This document shows, piece by piece, positions 13,001 to 23,380 of a DNA stretch of 64,000 nt; positions within the stretch are counted from its first letter, which is position 1, and every line of letters starts with the position of its first letter. The stretch spans positions 124,001 through 188,000 of the forward strand of contig CM074142.1 of assembly GCA_037178625.1 (NCBI GenBank), given 5' to 3'. The position numbers were made by a program, and so were the translations under genes. The DNA is from Skeletonema tropicum (lineage: Eukaryota > Bacillariophyta > Thalassiosirophyceae > Thalassiosirales > Thalassiosiraceae). The notes beneath the pieces are model-generated. The model was not told the origin of the DNA and ran no database searches. It worked only from the letters and a program-made list of their open reading frames with translations.

Positions 13001-13946
13001 AAAGAAGAAGAAAGAAGATGCAGATGAAACTCAACCTCAAAACGGTACTGTGATTGACCTTCCTCCTCAATTACTCACGACAGTGATTGAATTTGCACTA
13101 TCTAAAACAAAGCAGGTGCGAAAGAAGGAGCAAGTAGCTCTCCGCAATCAGCAAGAAAAGAGGGCGCAAAGATTAGAGCTGATGAAAAAGGCAGGATACG
13201 AGAAGGCCACCCAGCTTCTCATTGATTGTCTGTACTACCATGATATGTACTATTCTGAAAGGCGGCTGAGAAGTGCGGCAGCTGTAGATGAGATGCTTGG
13301 CCAACTAAAAAGTAAGACGGCAAAGTTAGATGAGATCAAAGAACAGATCCGTATCAGAGTACTTGGACTTGGCTGGGAAGACTTACATCATCCATGGAGT
13401 AAAGATGGTAAGGAGTATTCGGTAGATATCCTTGCCGACTGGTTAAAGAACAAAATTATACCGGAAGAGGACAAAAGGCCAATTCCAGAAAAGCCTCCTG
13501 TCAAAAGACTTGAGCGGAAGGCTTTGCCAGTGCTTGGAACATTGTCTGCCGATGTTGCTAAACTTAACGTCATGTCAGAAGAAAAAGAGCAAGAAATTAG
13601 GGACAAGGCAACCGAAATGCGTGACGAGCGGGAGTTGGACGGAGTTGGAGACAGATACGGTGAAATGCAACCTAGACTCCACCCTGCATTGGATGAAAGC
13701 TTGATTGATCGTCGCATTGAAATCTGTTTGACGCGTGGTGAGCAGCTAATGTGGCATAGTGGGAAGGTGGTTGGGATAAAGAGAAGAAAGAAAACTTTCG
13801 AAATGCTATACGATGAAGATGTTGTAGATGATGACGAACCTCGTTTGCAAGAAGTTAAGCTGCTGCCAAGCTTTTGGATCAAGGCTAAGCAAGGCGGATG
13901 GAGATTAGCTAAAGAGGAGGTGGAGATGGAGCGTGCGCAACCTTGA
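10086..13946 (+). CDS. Candidate transposase: coiled coil, CDET/HCHHHLRN motifs, Tudor-like C-terminus
   Basis: Exons 10086..11132, 11219..12457 and 12552..13946 join in frame to 1226 aa; the introns are 86 and 94 bp. The start is uncertain: ATG 10086 opens the frame, but a later ATG near 10215 precedes the basic segment KQKRRRTKSGISRKPKGGK and is equally possible. Residues ~130-330 form a long Lys/Glu/Ala-rich coiled coil. Next comes CDETKRHQ (D415) and HCHHHLRN (550-557), which resemble the acidic and C/H signatures of RNase H-fold transposases. The remaining acidic residue cannot be placed without an alignment. The last ~80 residues (QLMWHSGKVVGIKRRKK... then an acidic stretch and SFWIKAKQGGWR) look like a Tudor/chromo-type fold. 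Placement inside matched termini supports a transposase. The three exons lack frameshifts, so the protein may be functional. Confidence 0.7.
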
Positions 13947-14807
13947 GTACCAATGTTAAAGTAGGGGGGGAGTAATGTATTCGTAGTAGAAAGAAGTGTG
14001 TAACTCAAGTTCTACTAAGTGATAATTAATCCAGTAGTTCGATACACGTAGCTTGCAGAGCCTAAATGAGATTAAAAGAGGAGGTGGAGATGGAGTGCGC
14101 AACCTTGAGTACCAATTCCTACATAGAATAAATTGCGGGAGCGAAATTTGGCGCCATCCATCACTTTCAATTCATGACTCAATGGCCAAAAATGTGCTCC
14201 TATGTAGTGCCAAAATGGGTATGAAGAAATGGAACAAATAGCACGAAACTTTGGATATATCTACATTGGATATATATGAATTCATGTATGCAATAGTATT
14301 TGGTATAAAACCTATTTGAAAATTCATCATTCTGGGCTTGCTCCCCCCTACTGTCGGCATCGTCAAATAATTCGCCGCAAAGGAAGAGCCGCTGAGTTAT
14401 CTAGAGATGTTATCATTAATTATTTAGGCGCTGCCTTTATGGATGCGATTGACATTAATTTCATCATCAATGATAATGCAGTGTGTGCGATTGCGCCGGC
14501 GTCATTTATTATACCGTACCACATATCTCAAGGTATGTACGAGCAAAAAGATTCCCTGAAACGGAAATCGCACCTCAAAACACAGCAATTCAGCATTGTT
14601 GACATTACAGCGTTCGATCTGCTCCTATACCGCCTCGGAGGCCGACACCAAGCATAGCAACCTCCTCTACAGTGTCCTCGCCGACTCCCCCTGGCTTGGA
14701 TTCACTCAAATCGGTCACTAGGGTGTCCGAAACAAGCAAAAAGAAAATTCAGGGTATCTTAAGGAACAGACTCGAAACTTAAGGAACAGACTAGTTTTAG
14801 ACTGGTA
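13947..14807. other. Right subterminal region of the transposon, decayed ORF remnant
   Basis: This is non-coding sequence between the transposase stop and the right terminus. A frame at 14316..14657 contains a segment ending LLLYRLGGRHQA whose inverted counterpart in the deleted copy (16235..15957) encodes similar residues in broken frames. It may be a decayed third gene or a conserved subterminal sequence; no intact product is supported. Confidence 0.4.
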
Positions 14808-15892
14808 CCGAGTGACCAATCAGGTAACCCGAAGGAACAAGATGGCAAGCTTGACACTTCTTATTAGCGATCAAGTGAACCATCTGATCTGAGTCGCTCA
14901 AGACAGAATAAGTCACGGGTACCTCCGTCATACTTAAGGTAGCAAGGTAGGCTCATAAAATGACGGCAATAATCGCTTCCTTTGCTGCTGACGAGCAAGG
15001 AAGAGAGCCAACACAACATCCTGAGCATCGTGATACAACGATGCTTCGCCTCCATCCCTCTCAAGTTTACCTCCCTTTTGTGCATCGTGTAACCACTTCT
15101 TATTTTAGACTATTTCATTTGAACAGCACTAATTAAGTGGCCAGTTGTCATTGCCCAAGCTTGTTTGATGTCCTCGTATTGAATTAAGTACTGTGCTGTC
15201 TTTGCCTTGTCAAGAAGGAGAGGAGATCAGTTGATTTATTTTCGAAAGGACGGAGGAATATTAATAATAATGGTGAGGCGCAGGGAGATGATGAGATTTC
15301 GTCTACATCTAAATGAGTGGCGATCAAGAAGTTGTGCCCCATTCTTGATCACAATGCTCGCACCAGACTCTTTCCTTACTCTCTTCACTCATCTCCTCGT
15401 CATTCGAACTTTCCCCATCCCCCTCAAGTTTACCTCCCTTTTTGTCACCATGATAGGCCTTCAAAGAGCGACTTCCAGGAGAGCCGTAGTGTCCTTCAAC
15501 AATCGAGTGTGTTCAGCTTTGAAGTGATCAAGACGGGAAGTGACTCTACCTCTACTCATCCAGTGCTGTATTGCTCCTGTCATACTCAGATATCAGTATT
15601 GAGAAGGACTCTAATGAGCTTTGGTAGGAGAGACAACCCTCTCCCGTGGTTCCGACTGCGACGCTGTTTGGTTCTGCCCTCAGCGTATGAAGACTCCAAT
15701 TGATGGCGATTGGTTTCACCATCAACATCATTTCATTTCTCCATTCCATCCTGCACCTGCAGCTGTGCACCCCCCAACTAGGCCCACTGATGCTAGATTT
15801 GCGCAAGCAAGAAAAAGGAGATAAGTATCGTCTGCGATATGCAAAGGACTTCTTGAAGGTGATAGATAGAATCCTCGTCGTGGTCTGAGAGG
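14808..15892. other. Spacer between the two inverted transposon copies
   Basis: This is about 1.1 kb without a recognisable gene. A block around CAAGTTTACCTCCCTTTT occurs twice in direct orientation, near 15062 and 15424, suggesting a local duplication. Short open frames here have no features of real genes. Confidence 0.45.
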
Positions 15893-17933
15893 TACCAGTT
15901 TAAAACTAGTCTGTCCCTTAAGATACGAGTCTGTACCTTAAGATGTGCTGAATTTTCTATCTGTCCGTTTCGGACGCCTTCTTGTCCGATTTGAGTGAAA
16001 CCAAGCCAGGGGGAGTCGTCGAGGACATTGTAGAGGAGGTTGCTATGCTTGGTGTCGGCCGCCGCGGCGGTATAAAGGCAGATCGAACGCCGCATTGTCG
16101 ACAATGTTGAATTGCTGTGTTTTGAGGTGCGATTTCAGTTTCAGCAAATCTTTTTGCTCGTACATACGTCGAGATACGCCAGTCGTACCAAGTATCGCTG
16201 CATTGCATTGATGATGATATCAATGCTAATCGCATCCATGAATGACAGCATGAAAATAATCAGTGATAGCATCTAGACAACTCAGAGGCTCTTCCTTTGC
16301 AGCGAATTTTGTGAGGATGCCGACGGAAGTTCCACGCCATCGCGTCTCTCTCCCGCACGCTGAGGGGGAACGGCCGATAGGTGCTGTGAATGCAAGTGTC
16401 GACATGAAGATGATAGTGACAGTACATAATGACAGTCGGCGGCCAATCTAGGCGGCCAAAGAAGAATCAATGCATCCCTGCACCTATTGCCGCCGGATCT
16501 GAAAGAACGGGAAAAACAATCATCGAACGTTTGCCCAGAAAGTGGAATGCATCCGAAGGACAAGGTCCTGCCTTGCTCGTGCCAATGTTCATGGGGAGAG
16601 GAAGGAATTATACGACGAGCCAGACGTGTAGAATTCGTGACGCAAAATCATGAGGACTTGAAAGCTGAAGCAGAAGAGAATGAGTCCAGTGATCAATTTG
16701 AGATTGTAGGAGTTTGAATTGTATTATTGGCCAGTGCTCAGGCACATTACTAATTGTATAGACGCTGCCTACTGCCTACCGCAATCTGTTTTCTTCACCT
16801 CTTGATCAGCCACTTAACTCCCTCCTCCCTCCTCATTGTCGACTCCACCTCCATCCCTTCTTTCTCCCCCTCCTCGTATGCTCGTGTAATCTGAACTATA
16901 TTTGATATACACCAGCCTAATGAAAAAACTAGCATGACATCGTCGTTGTTGGTTCGTCTCAAAACAGTAGTCATCATCCACGATGGATCTTTCACTAATG
17001 AGATTCAATAGAGTCTTAGACTGCAGACACAAGGAAGATTTCTCCAATCCGATGACTCTCCCCCCCCAAGAAATCTCCAAATAATTTGACTCACTAGAGA
17101 GTTATCACACTGTGGATGAAACTCTCGATGATGTTGACGAATCTTTTAATGATTGATGCAGTGGCGTTACCTGATTCTTCAATGATGACAGCTGCTGCTG
17201 CAATATTAGTTTTGATCCGCCCCTCCCGGGAAAAGTCATTATTTCCGTCACATCAAATTATCTTCCAAATTACGGTTGACGAATCATCCCAACCACACCC
17301 ATTCTTCACTATGACCATAATAACGCTTTCTAAGACGAGGGAAACCTTGGACAAGCACCAGTGCCCCATATGCACTATATTGTCATGAAGACGAAGTATC
17401 TATTTTTGTCACACGGTCATTTCAGAGTGTACTGAGAGTCATTGGCAACTCTTCCAGGCCCAAAATTCAACTCAGAGCATGGCAAGGGAGTGGAGAGGAC
17501 GGGGCGCAGTGATTTATTGGTGCGGACCCCTGCGTATTACTGTTGGGAGGACAAAGAGGTGACGAATGAACACGTTGCGGCTTTGAAATGGAAATGAGAA
17601 GATGTGCTGACTTTTTGGATTGAGTTAGATCTCAATTATCGCCAACTATTGGCTTTATTACGTTTTTTTATGCGACAAAGATGACTATTAGCGATAAAGG
17701 AACAGACTGATTCGGGGTCTAAAAGCGTCCAAATCAATCAATATAACATTCTTTGAGTGCTTCGATCTCAGTCAATAACCAACCGATCATAGTTAGAATT
17801 GGACGTGCATGAATGAGCATTATCTCAGCTGCAGCCAGCTTCAATGGTCGGCTTAATCGGCTGGAAATTGACCGAGATCGAAGAGTGCGAAGATGTGCTG
17901 AAACTTAAGGTACAGACTAGTTTTAGACTGGTA
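15893..17933. mobile_element. Inverted internally deleted copy of the TACCAGT transposon (~2.04 kb)
   Basis: It begins TACCAGTTTAAAACTAG at 15893, which corresponds to the right end of the 7.47-kb copy. It ends TTTTAGACTGGTA at 17933, which corresponds to that copy's left end, so the element is in opposite orientation. It retains the subterminal regions and both ends of the accessory gene but lacks the whole transposase gene and the middle of the accessory gene. It is a typical non-autonomous deletion derivative that would depend on the larger copy for movement. Confidence 0.8.
16317..16717 (+). pseudogene. Remnant of the transposon accessory gene (both ends, middle deleted)
   Basis: ATG at 16317 opens MPTEVPRHRV...PHAEGERP, the counterpart of the N-terminal frame of the gene at 8535-9896. 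This copy still has the ATG that the other copy lacks. The frame breaks near 16450. From about 16620 the C-terminal end reappears (EFVTQNHEDL..., acidic run, IVGV) and stops at 16717. About 0.9 kb of the gene interior is missing, so no functional product is expected. Confidence 0.7.
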
Positions 17934-18668
17934 GGTGGCTATTTAGTTTAAAATGATTATTGAAGTTGCGCGTTGAGCGTGTCTTCACAAATGGAATTAT
18001 GGCATAAATGAACTTCATTGTTGGTGATTGTATAGGCTCTATAACCTGTTAGTATCCTCGATCTCCCTACTTCCAATCGATGCTATTGATAGATTAGATA
18101 GGAGATAAAAGATAATGATTAGAGTAGTCTTGTATCTACTGTATCTACGTACGTGTAATCTAACAGAGCGTCGCGTCCGAACGAGTCGGACATGTTCTAG
18201 TGCATAAGACTGGTGTCTGAAGATCCTATGTAGGGTGGCAATGAGTTTCGCCGTTTCGCCGAAGATTAATCCGTCCTGCGCTTGATTGAATGAAGAATGA
18301 AGGGCTATTGCAATCAGTTTCGCCGAAGATGTCCAGCTGGCTACTGGCTGGATTGGAGCTTGATCATCTGCATCTGCTCTCTTTTGTTACAGACTCAACA
18401 TACTGCAGCACTACACCTCGTCAACGCCCACAAGTCCTTCAATTTTTAATGTTCGACCGGCACAACGTTCATAACTGCGCATTGTGGTGCAGCGATGTCC
18501 TCCAATATATTATTATAACACTACTGCACTACACCCGTGTATGCGCAGAAGTCAGAAGTGCTTTGCAATTACTGCTCGATCGACACAGCATTAAAAAAAA
18601 CATAACATCTGCACATTCACAACATCCCGACAAGCGAACGAAGGCGCTCAAATAGTAGATTAATTCAA
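17934..18668. other. Intergenic upstream of the first HSF gene
   Basis: This is the spacer between the right end of the deleted transposon and the first HSF start codon. It presumably holds the HSF promoter. No gene or convincing heat-shock element array was recognised by eye. Confidence 0.4.
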
Positions 18669-20399
18669 ATGCCACCCAAATCCAAGTCACGAAACAGTAA
18701 GAAGGAAGTCCAAGACGCAGACGGCGATGCATCCAATTCCAATAATTGTGCGTCAACCAAGCCAACATTCAATGCCAATGTACGGAGGAGATCGGGCGAC
18801 ATGTCGACGAGTACAACAAAAGAGCCATCATCGGCATCAGCCACGGTGTCAACATCAATTGTTAGGGCAAGGCACCCAACATCTCTTTCAGAGATACTAA
18901 CCGTTGCCACAGCCACAACAGCTGCTGCACCTACAGTTCCTCAGAGCGGGAAGAAGTCACGTAAAGCTGGCTTCAGAGAGCAATTCCTTCAAAAGGTAGG
19001 ACAAACATCAACATGTTCAAAACACGTCCTCGGTTCTGTCCAACTCTAACACTCATTTTTTCGCCTCGATGTTGGTAATTTCAGCTCAGAGTAATGCTCG
19101 ACAGAGAAAGCCAGAATGATGATACCATCGTTCAATGGTCAACGGATGGTAACAGCTTCATCGTCACTGATCAAACCCAATTTGAGGAGGTTGGTATTGT
19201 CGATCAATAATATATGATATTTTGATGTGCTTCTAACAACAACTTGATGTATGGACTCACCCATTACGATGATCGTTTGTACTCTTGCATTTCAACAGGA
19301 AATCATTCCAAAATATTTTGGTAATTCAATAGTCTTTCCTAGCTTCCTGAGAAAGCTGCAGCGATGGGGCTTCGTTCGAGTATCAAGCATACGTAGTGGG
19401 CGTTATGAGTTTAGCTCACCGACATTCAAGAGAATGTATTCTAGGAGTGCATCTTCCTCCTCCTCCGCCGCTGCTGCGAATACTACTACTGCCGATGCAT
19501 TTGGGAATGATGGTGGAGGCGTTTCTATTCCATTTCCACAGCAGCAACAAGTCATAGCGCAACTCCTCAACCAACACCCTATTCCTGTACCTAATCAGCT
19601 CCGAAGACAGGCAGATGCAAGTGTCATCGCTGAACTTATCTCAAACATTCAGCGTCAGCGTAGTTCACAGCAAACCTCCACATCAGGCAAACCACCTGGT
19701 CCGAATCAACATACAATCCAAAAGAATATTGCTGACTTAAACAAAATCCTTCAAACGATGGGTCGATATCCCCCTCCTTCTGCTCAAGGCAGCGCAGGGC
19801 ATACCATCATGGGTCTCTCTGGGATGTTGCCACAGTCCCTTCTCCTGAACACCTCATCGGTTGCATCAGGAATGCCGACGGCAGCTTCGTCTCAACCCAA
19901 TGACGTGACTCCTGTTCTATCTTTACTACAGATGTTGCAGCGATTTGTCGATGAAGAAGATCAGCGCAGGGTCCAACTAGAGGCTATCCAAAATGCCATA
20001 TTGGCAACAATTGGTCGTATCTTCGGCCAAGGCTTTCATAATAATAATGCCGCCAGAGCTCAGCAAGTAGGCGCTCCGCCACTTTCTAGACAATCAATTG
20101 GATCAAATGATGATAATGTTGCTCAGCCAAATCAACTAGGTGCACCGCGTCCGTCAATTGGTAGTAACACACAAGCAGATTCGATCGCAGCAATTCTGCA
20201 GGCCGCTCTAAGAGGTGGTGCAACAGGGCAGCCTGGAGAAAATGCTCGTGCTCAAAGTTATGGTCCAGCCAGTAATAATGACAGCGAAGATGACATCGAT
20301 GAAGTTAGTGAAGAAGACGAGCACCGCTTTAAAAAGAGAAGGAAGTCGTCTCCAGAAGATGAAGATCAATATGATGCGGATGACGATGACGACAGCTGA
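18669..20399 (+). CDS. Heat shock transcription factor (HSF-type), tandem copy 1
   Basis: Exons 18669..18995, 19085..19189 and 19299..20399 join in phase 0 to 510 aa. The HSF DNA-binding domain spans residues ~99-190 and is split over all three exons. It shows FREQFLQK, then LRVMLD...IVQWSTDGNSFIV, then PKYFGNSIVFPSFLRKLQRWGF and the closing SPTFKR, in the canonical order with the WS-x-DG-x-SF and F-x-SFxRxLxxxGF hallmarks. The N-terminus is Ser/Lys-rich. The C-terminal half is Gln/Asn/Ser/Pro-rich and ends in a highly acidic tail (DADDDDDS); no clear HR-A/B coiled coil is visible. It would bind heat-shock-element-like sites in the nucleus. The large diatom HSF family means a role in heat stress itself cannot be assumed. 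Confidence 0.92.
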
Positions 20400-21226
20400 A
20401 ATGAACGACTCCGGCCACGAAAGAAGTTCCCCTAATATGTACAACAGTTTGGTCGTCTCTCTAGATTTCTAGAAGCCACTGCATTCATGTATTGAGCGAG
20501 AAACTTGACAGAAATATTGTAGTTGACTGTTTATCTTGTGTTGTAAATATCTTTTTCTCGGCGAGCATTGATGGCTAAATTCTCGCCATCTGTCAATCTG
20601 TCAAGTTCAGATTCAGAGCTCCGACGAGAAAGCGCGGAGGAACCTCTCCGGCACGTTTGTGGGACTAGATTAACTTACCTAAATAGCTAGTTAGTTATCA
20701 GCGTAGGAACTCAGTATATGACGTGCTGAGGAAACTGCTGACGCCGATGATGGAGGCATATTTCGCCGTGCGGAACCTGCTGACGCCGATGATCCTTCCC
20801 TGCTCATCGGAGTTCTGAACTTGACAGATGGCGATTGGAGCAATCAACGTTCGCCTTTCGCCATCCGTCGGTTGTGATGATAAAAGATATTTACGATGAT
20901 AAAAAGATAGCATTTACCAACACCAACTACAATATTTCTGTTCACGAGCATTTTCTCCAGGCTGCGCTGTTGCATCACCTGTTAGCACCATCTGCTATTT
21001 GCTGCTGTTACATTCATGGTGTGTGAAAAAATAGTGCAACGTCCTCCGTCCTCTTCTTTAAGTCGGTCCGTCATTCTATTAGCTACAATACATCGGATTG
21101 CTTTCAAACCTAGTTTGCTTGAGAAATACTCTTAATACTGGGTAATTATTCGTCACGGCATTTAAGAGACTCCCTCCTAAATCCGCCTGTCAGTACGCCT
21201 TTCAGCTAAATACTGTTGGACCTACG
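20400..21226. other. Intergenic between HSF copies 1 and 2
   Basis: This non-coding spacer contains a MITE-like inverted repeat (about 20583-20836, listed separately) and a small direct repeat, CTGCTGACGCCGATGAT, near 20730 and 20777. It presumably holds the copy 2 promoter. Confidence 0.45.
20583..20836. repeat. MITE-like inverted repeat, CGCCATCTGTCAAGTTCAGA ends
   Basis: The left arm has CGCCATCTGTCAA, an 8-9 bp internal repetition of TCTGTCAA, then GTTCAGA and CTCCGACGAG. The right arm read in reverse complement is CGCCATCTGTCAAGTTCAGA followed by ACTCCGATGAG. The arms are ~35 bp and about 250 bp apart end to end. No clear target duplication was found, so boundaries are approximate. Confidence 0.5.
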
Positions 21227-22961
21227 ATGCCATCCAAATCTAAAGCACACAAGAAGGAAGCTGACGACTGCAATGATTCCAATAGTGTGTCATCTGAGCC
21301 TGATAGAAGAAAACAGCCCCGTATACGATGGGAAGACATATCCAGTAAGAACAATACAACAAACGAGCCATCATCGCCGTCACCCACAGATTCAGTGGCA
21401 GCGAGGCAGATGCTGGGATTACCATCTTTTGCTGCTGCTGCAGCAGCGGCTGCACCCACAGATCCTCCTGTCAAGAAGAAGCCAAGAAGGGCTGGCTTCC
21501 GAGAGCAATTCCTGCAGCAGGTCGAGTATCATTCAGAAATATATACCTCACATTCTTGTCCCCATTAAGTCCACTCTAACTCTTTTTTTCGCCTCAATGT
21601 CACGTAATATCAGCTCAGAGTAATGCTCGACAGAGAAAGCCATAATAACAGTACTACCGTTCAATGGTCTGCTGATGGAAACAGCTTCATAATCATGGAT
21701 CCGCTCGAGTTTGAGGAGGTAAGTACTCACGATGATGTTTTGATGATGTGCTTGTAACAACTTGATTTCCACATGCCACTACGACTAACTTATCATGACT
21801 TCTTCCACGTCTGCATTCCAACAGCACATCATTCCGACTTATTTTGACAATCCGATTATGCTCTCTAGCTTCCTAAGTAAGCTCTCTCGATGGGGCTTCA
21901 GACGAATACCAAATATACGCAGCGACTGTTACGAGTTTTGTTTACCAACTTTCAAACGACTGGGTGTTGATAGTGCACCCGCCTCCGCCGCTGCCAGAGG
22001 AGTTGATTCTATTCAGGTCCAGCAGCAGCAAAGCCAGAGGGTCATGGATCGAAGGAATAACCGCCCTGCACCTACTCAGTCAAACCTATCACATGCCATT
22101 GCTGATCTCATTTTAAACATTCAGCGTCAGCGTGGTAGTCAGCAACCCTTTATGTCAAACCAACAACCCGTCCTGAATCAAAATTTTGATGCAATGACTA
22201 ATCTTCAGTCTCTTCAGCAGTGGCATCATTCAAACCCCACCATGAACACTCTCAATACCAACAGTAGTAGTCACTTGATTGGACGACGTCAAATTGCGGA
22301 TTATTTCTCCTCGTTAACCCAAGATTTGAGTCACTCAGGCTTGCTCCCAAATAGCAACACCACACCCTCTATGTCTCAACCCAATAATATCGCGGTTCTT
22401 CACCCACTGGTATTTGCGATGCAGCGAGCAGTGGAAGAAGAGCTACAGCGCAGGAACCGAGTACATCATAGTCTAAATACCATGTTGTCAATGTTGGGAC
22501 AAATTATCTCAGATCGAGGTGGCTTCCCCAATAATAATATTGTTCAGAGTCAGCAAGGCATCATACCGCCATTGATGCAATCACTTGGATCAAATATTAA
22601 TAACCGAGTAGGTACATTGCCTCCATTTATCTCCAATCTGAATGATCAAGCAGATTCAATCGCTGCCATTCTTCAGGCCACTGGTTGGGGCGCACCAACT
22701 CCGTCACCTGGTAGTATTCAGGCAGATTCGATCGCTGCCATTTTGCAGTCCGCTCGGACAGGTGAGCCAGCAGGGCATCCGGAAGAACATGCTCGCGCAA
22801 GAAACGAATTGGGCAATGATGATGAAGATGACGGGCATCCATCTCCAAGAAAAGGGGAATCCCTAGATGATGATGACCAGAGCTATGATGCAGATGACGA
22901 CAGCTGGGAGAAAAAAATCGGTCCACGGAACACGGCACGGAAGAAGTCGCCACGGAAATAA
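21227..22961 (+). CDS. Heat shock transcription factor (HSF-type), tandem copy 2 (divergent)
   Basis: Exons 21227..21520, 21614..21718 and 21825..22961 join to 511 aa with the same two phase-0 intron positions as copies 1 and 3. The DNA-binding domain shows FREQFLQQ, LRVMLDRES...VQWSADGNSFII, PTYFDNPIMLSSFLSKLSRWGF and LPTFKR. It is the most divergent of the three: the loop after the recognition helix reads RIPNIRSDCYEF. The first donor would be GTCGAGTATC, a poor match compared with GTAGGACAAA in copies 1 and 3. The C-terminus is Gln/Asn-rich with two IAAILQ-type repeats (QADSIAAILQ) and ends acidic then basic (TARKKSPRK). Confidence 0.88.
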
Positions 22962-23380
22962 TGGCAGAACCTCTGCAAGGCTCACTCATGCGTAAAATAA
23001 TCGTACTCTAGGAACTTCTTTGATGCCCCTTCTTTATTGAGTGCTCAAATAATCTTGATCATTGTGATTTGTTGTGTGATAATAAGTAGATCGCAGTAAA
23101 TACGATGGTTCCATGTACCTGTTTCATATTGAAGTTGTAATGTCGCATCGCCCTCCACTTTAATCAGGAAAAGAAGGTCGAATTTTATTCCCCACCCATC
23201 TGCCGCAGCTTCTATTTGAGTTCTCCCCCGCATAATAATATCGTCTACTAGGTACTAAACGATTGACACGCCACTGCCACTGCCACTGCCACTGCCACAT
23301 CACTTCATGTTCACATTTTTTCGTCAGTCTCATTGGAGATTCACTCCTCCTTTCACTCTCTAACCGTAGATTGATGCATA
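22962..23380. other. Intergenic between HSF copies 2 and 3, with a hexanucleotide repeat
   Basis: This non-coding spacer includes a GCCACT hexanucleotide repeated about five times around 23265-23297, roughly 85 bp upstream of the copy 3 ATG. No other feature is recognised. Confidence 0.5.

Larger units (their letters stand above)
7343..14807. mobile_element. Two-gene DNA transposon with TACCAGTCTAAAACTAG termini (~7.47 kb)
   Basis: The left end at 7343 reads TACCAGTCTAAAACTAG, followed by TTTGTTCCTTAAGTTTC. The right end at 14807 is its reverse complement, with CTGTTCCTTAAGTTTC next inside. Subterminal copies of the word CTGTTCCTTAAG occur at the right end. Between the termini lie two divergent genes (minus 8535-9896, plus 10086-13946). 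A second, inverted, internally deleted copy lies at 15893-17933, and its ends match these ends, which confirms both boundaries. If the ends are extended by one base to GTACCAGT...ACTGGTAC, the flanks show a possible 3-bp duplication, CGA; this is weak. I cannot assign a named superfamily. Confidence 0.8.

Noticed and set aside
13388..14008. Minus-strand 206-aa Ser-rich ORF over the transposase 3' end
   Set aside because: Antisense of exon 3 of the candidate transposase, whose frame is intact and motif-bearing.
7343..17933. One 10.6-kb element with very long inverted arms
   Set aside because: Internal terminus sequences at 14807 and 15893 face outward from each copy, so two separate elements in opposite orientation explain the arms better.
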